DNA from: Desulfobacteraceae bacterium
Lineage (GTDB): Bacteria; Desulfobacterota; DSM-4660; Desulfatiglandales; Desulfatiglandaceae
Assembly: GCA_030632525.1 (NCBI GenBank)
Contig: DAOVUP010000122.1
Coordinates: 1 to 5,797, forward strand
Reading direction: 5' to 3'
DNA: 5,797 nucleotides
A program made the translations under genes and the position numbers. Positions 5,639 through 5,797 of this stretch are shown here, piece after piece. How positions within the stretch are numbered: position 1 is the stretch's first letter; every line of letters starts with the position of its first letter. The notes under the pieces were generated by a model, which saw only the letters and a list, made by a program, of their open reading frames with translations, searched no databases and had not been told where the DNA came from.

Positions 5639-5797
5639 TCATTGGGCCAAGAATAATTCCTGTACAACTTTCTGGCCTGGGTCTATAAAGAAAAAATCGT
5701 CTTCATAAGGTCCATGAATCAGTTTCCTGAAAAATGTCAAATTTCCCTGGACCTCCTTGTATTTTTTCTCGAAAAAACGGGCGTTTTCCTTGGCCCT
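5639..5797 (-). CDS. hypothetical protein, C-terminal fragment
   Basis: An open minus-strand frame enters from the right edge and ends at TGA (5641-5639), giving 52 residues. The fragment is lysine- and phenylalanine-rich: a charged, helix-prone segment (residues 1-27, with FFEKKYKEV) is followed by HGPYEDDFFFIDPGQKVV and the end QELFLAQ. A short coiled-coil-like segment followed by a P-G-x-x-V tail faintly recalls septum-formation initiators of the FtsB/DivIC type, but I do not recognise the family and give no function. Biased codon content and an open frame to the edge support it as real. It is separated from the cytochrome gene by 436 bp including the repeat element, so it probably is not part of the same operon. 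Confidence 0.6.
   Translation of the reverse strand, partial: RAKENARFFEKKYKEVQGNLTFFRKLIHGPYEDDFFFIDPGQKVVQELFLAQ

Overview
The window looks like chromosomal DNA of an anaerobic deltaproteobacterium (Desulfobacterota: a sulfate reducer or a syntroph). This is inferred from gene content: an 11-haem cytochrome c fused to a NarI-like cytochrome b, HdrD/GlcF-type CCG-domain iron-sulfur proteins, a GlcD-type flavoprotein and a stand-alone GcvH-like lipoyl protein. No rRNA or other taxonomic marker is present, so the assignment is inference.

All supported genes lie on the minus strand and are read from right to left. At the right edge is the C-terminal 52 codons of an unrecognised gene (stop at 5639). 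A 436-bp non-coding stretch (5203-5638) follows. It contains a 212-bp MITE-like palindromic element (5415-5626) with perfect 18-bp terminal inverted repeats, an internal 22-bp direct repeat and nested inner inverted repeats. Next comes a compact cluster: the cytochrome c/b fusion (5202-3376), the GlcD-like FAD oxidase (3339-1945), the GlcF/HdrD-like iron-sulfur protein (1872-769), the GcvH-like lipoyl carrier (748-326), and the N-terminus of a second ferredoxin-type, HdrC/HdrD-like protein running off the left edge (224-1). Gaps inside the cluster are 20-101 bp and no terminator is evident, so an operon is likely.

Inferred joint function: GlcD plus GlcF oxidise a D-2-hydroxyacid (lactate or glycolate type) on the cytoplasmic side. 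Electrons pass through iron-sulfur centres to the membrane cytochrome b and from there to, or from, a periplasmic multihaem chain. The lipoyl protein, placed between two Hdr-like iron-sulfur proteins with no gcvT or gcvP in view, may be a dithiol/disulfide redox or sulfur carrier rather than part of glycine cleavage. This is the most interesting functional hypothesis here.

Two intergenic gaps in the cluster carry degenerate 7-bp tandem repeats. The one at 1895-1957 is G-rich on the coding strand and overlaps the end of the glcD-like gene. The one at 228-321 has its two halves in inverted orientation and can form a long AT-rich stem.
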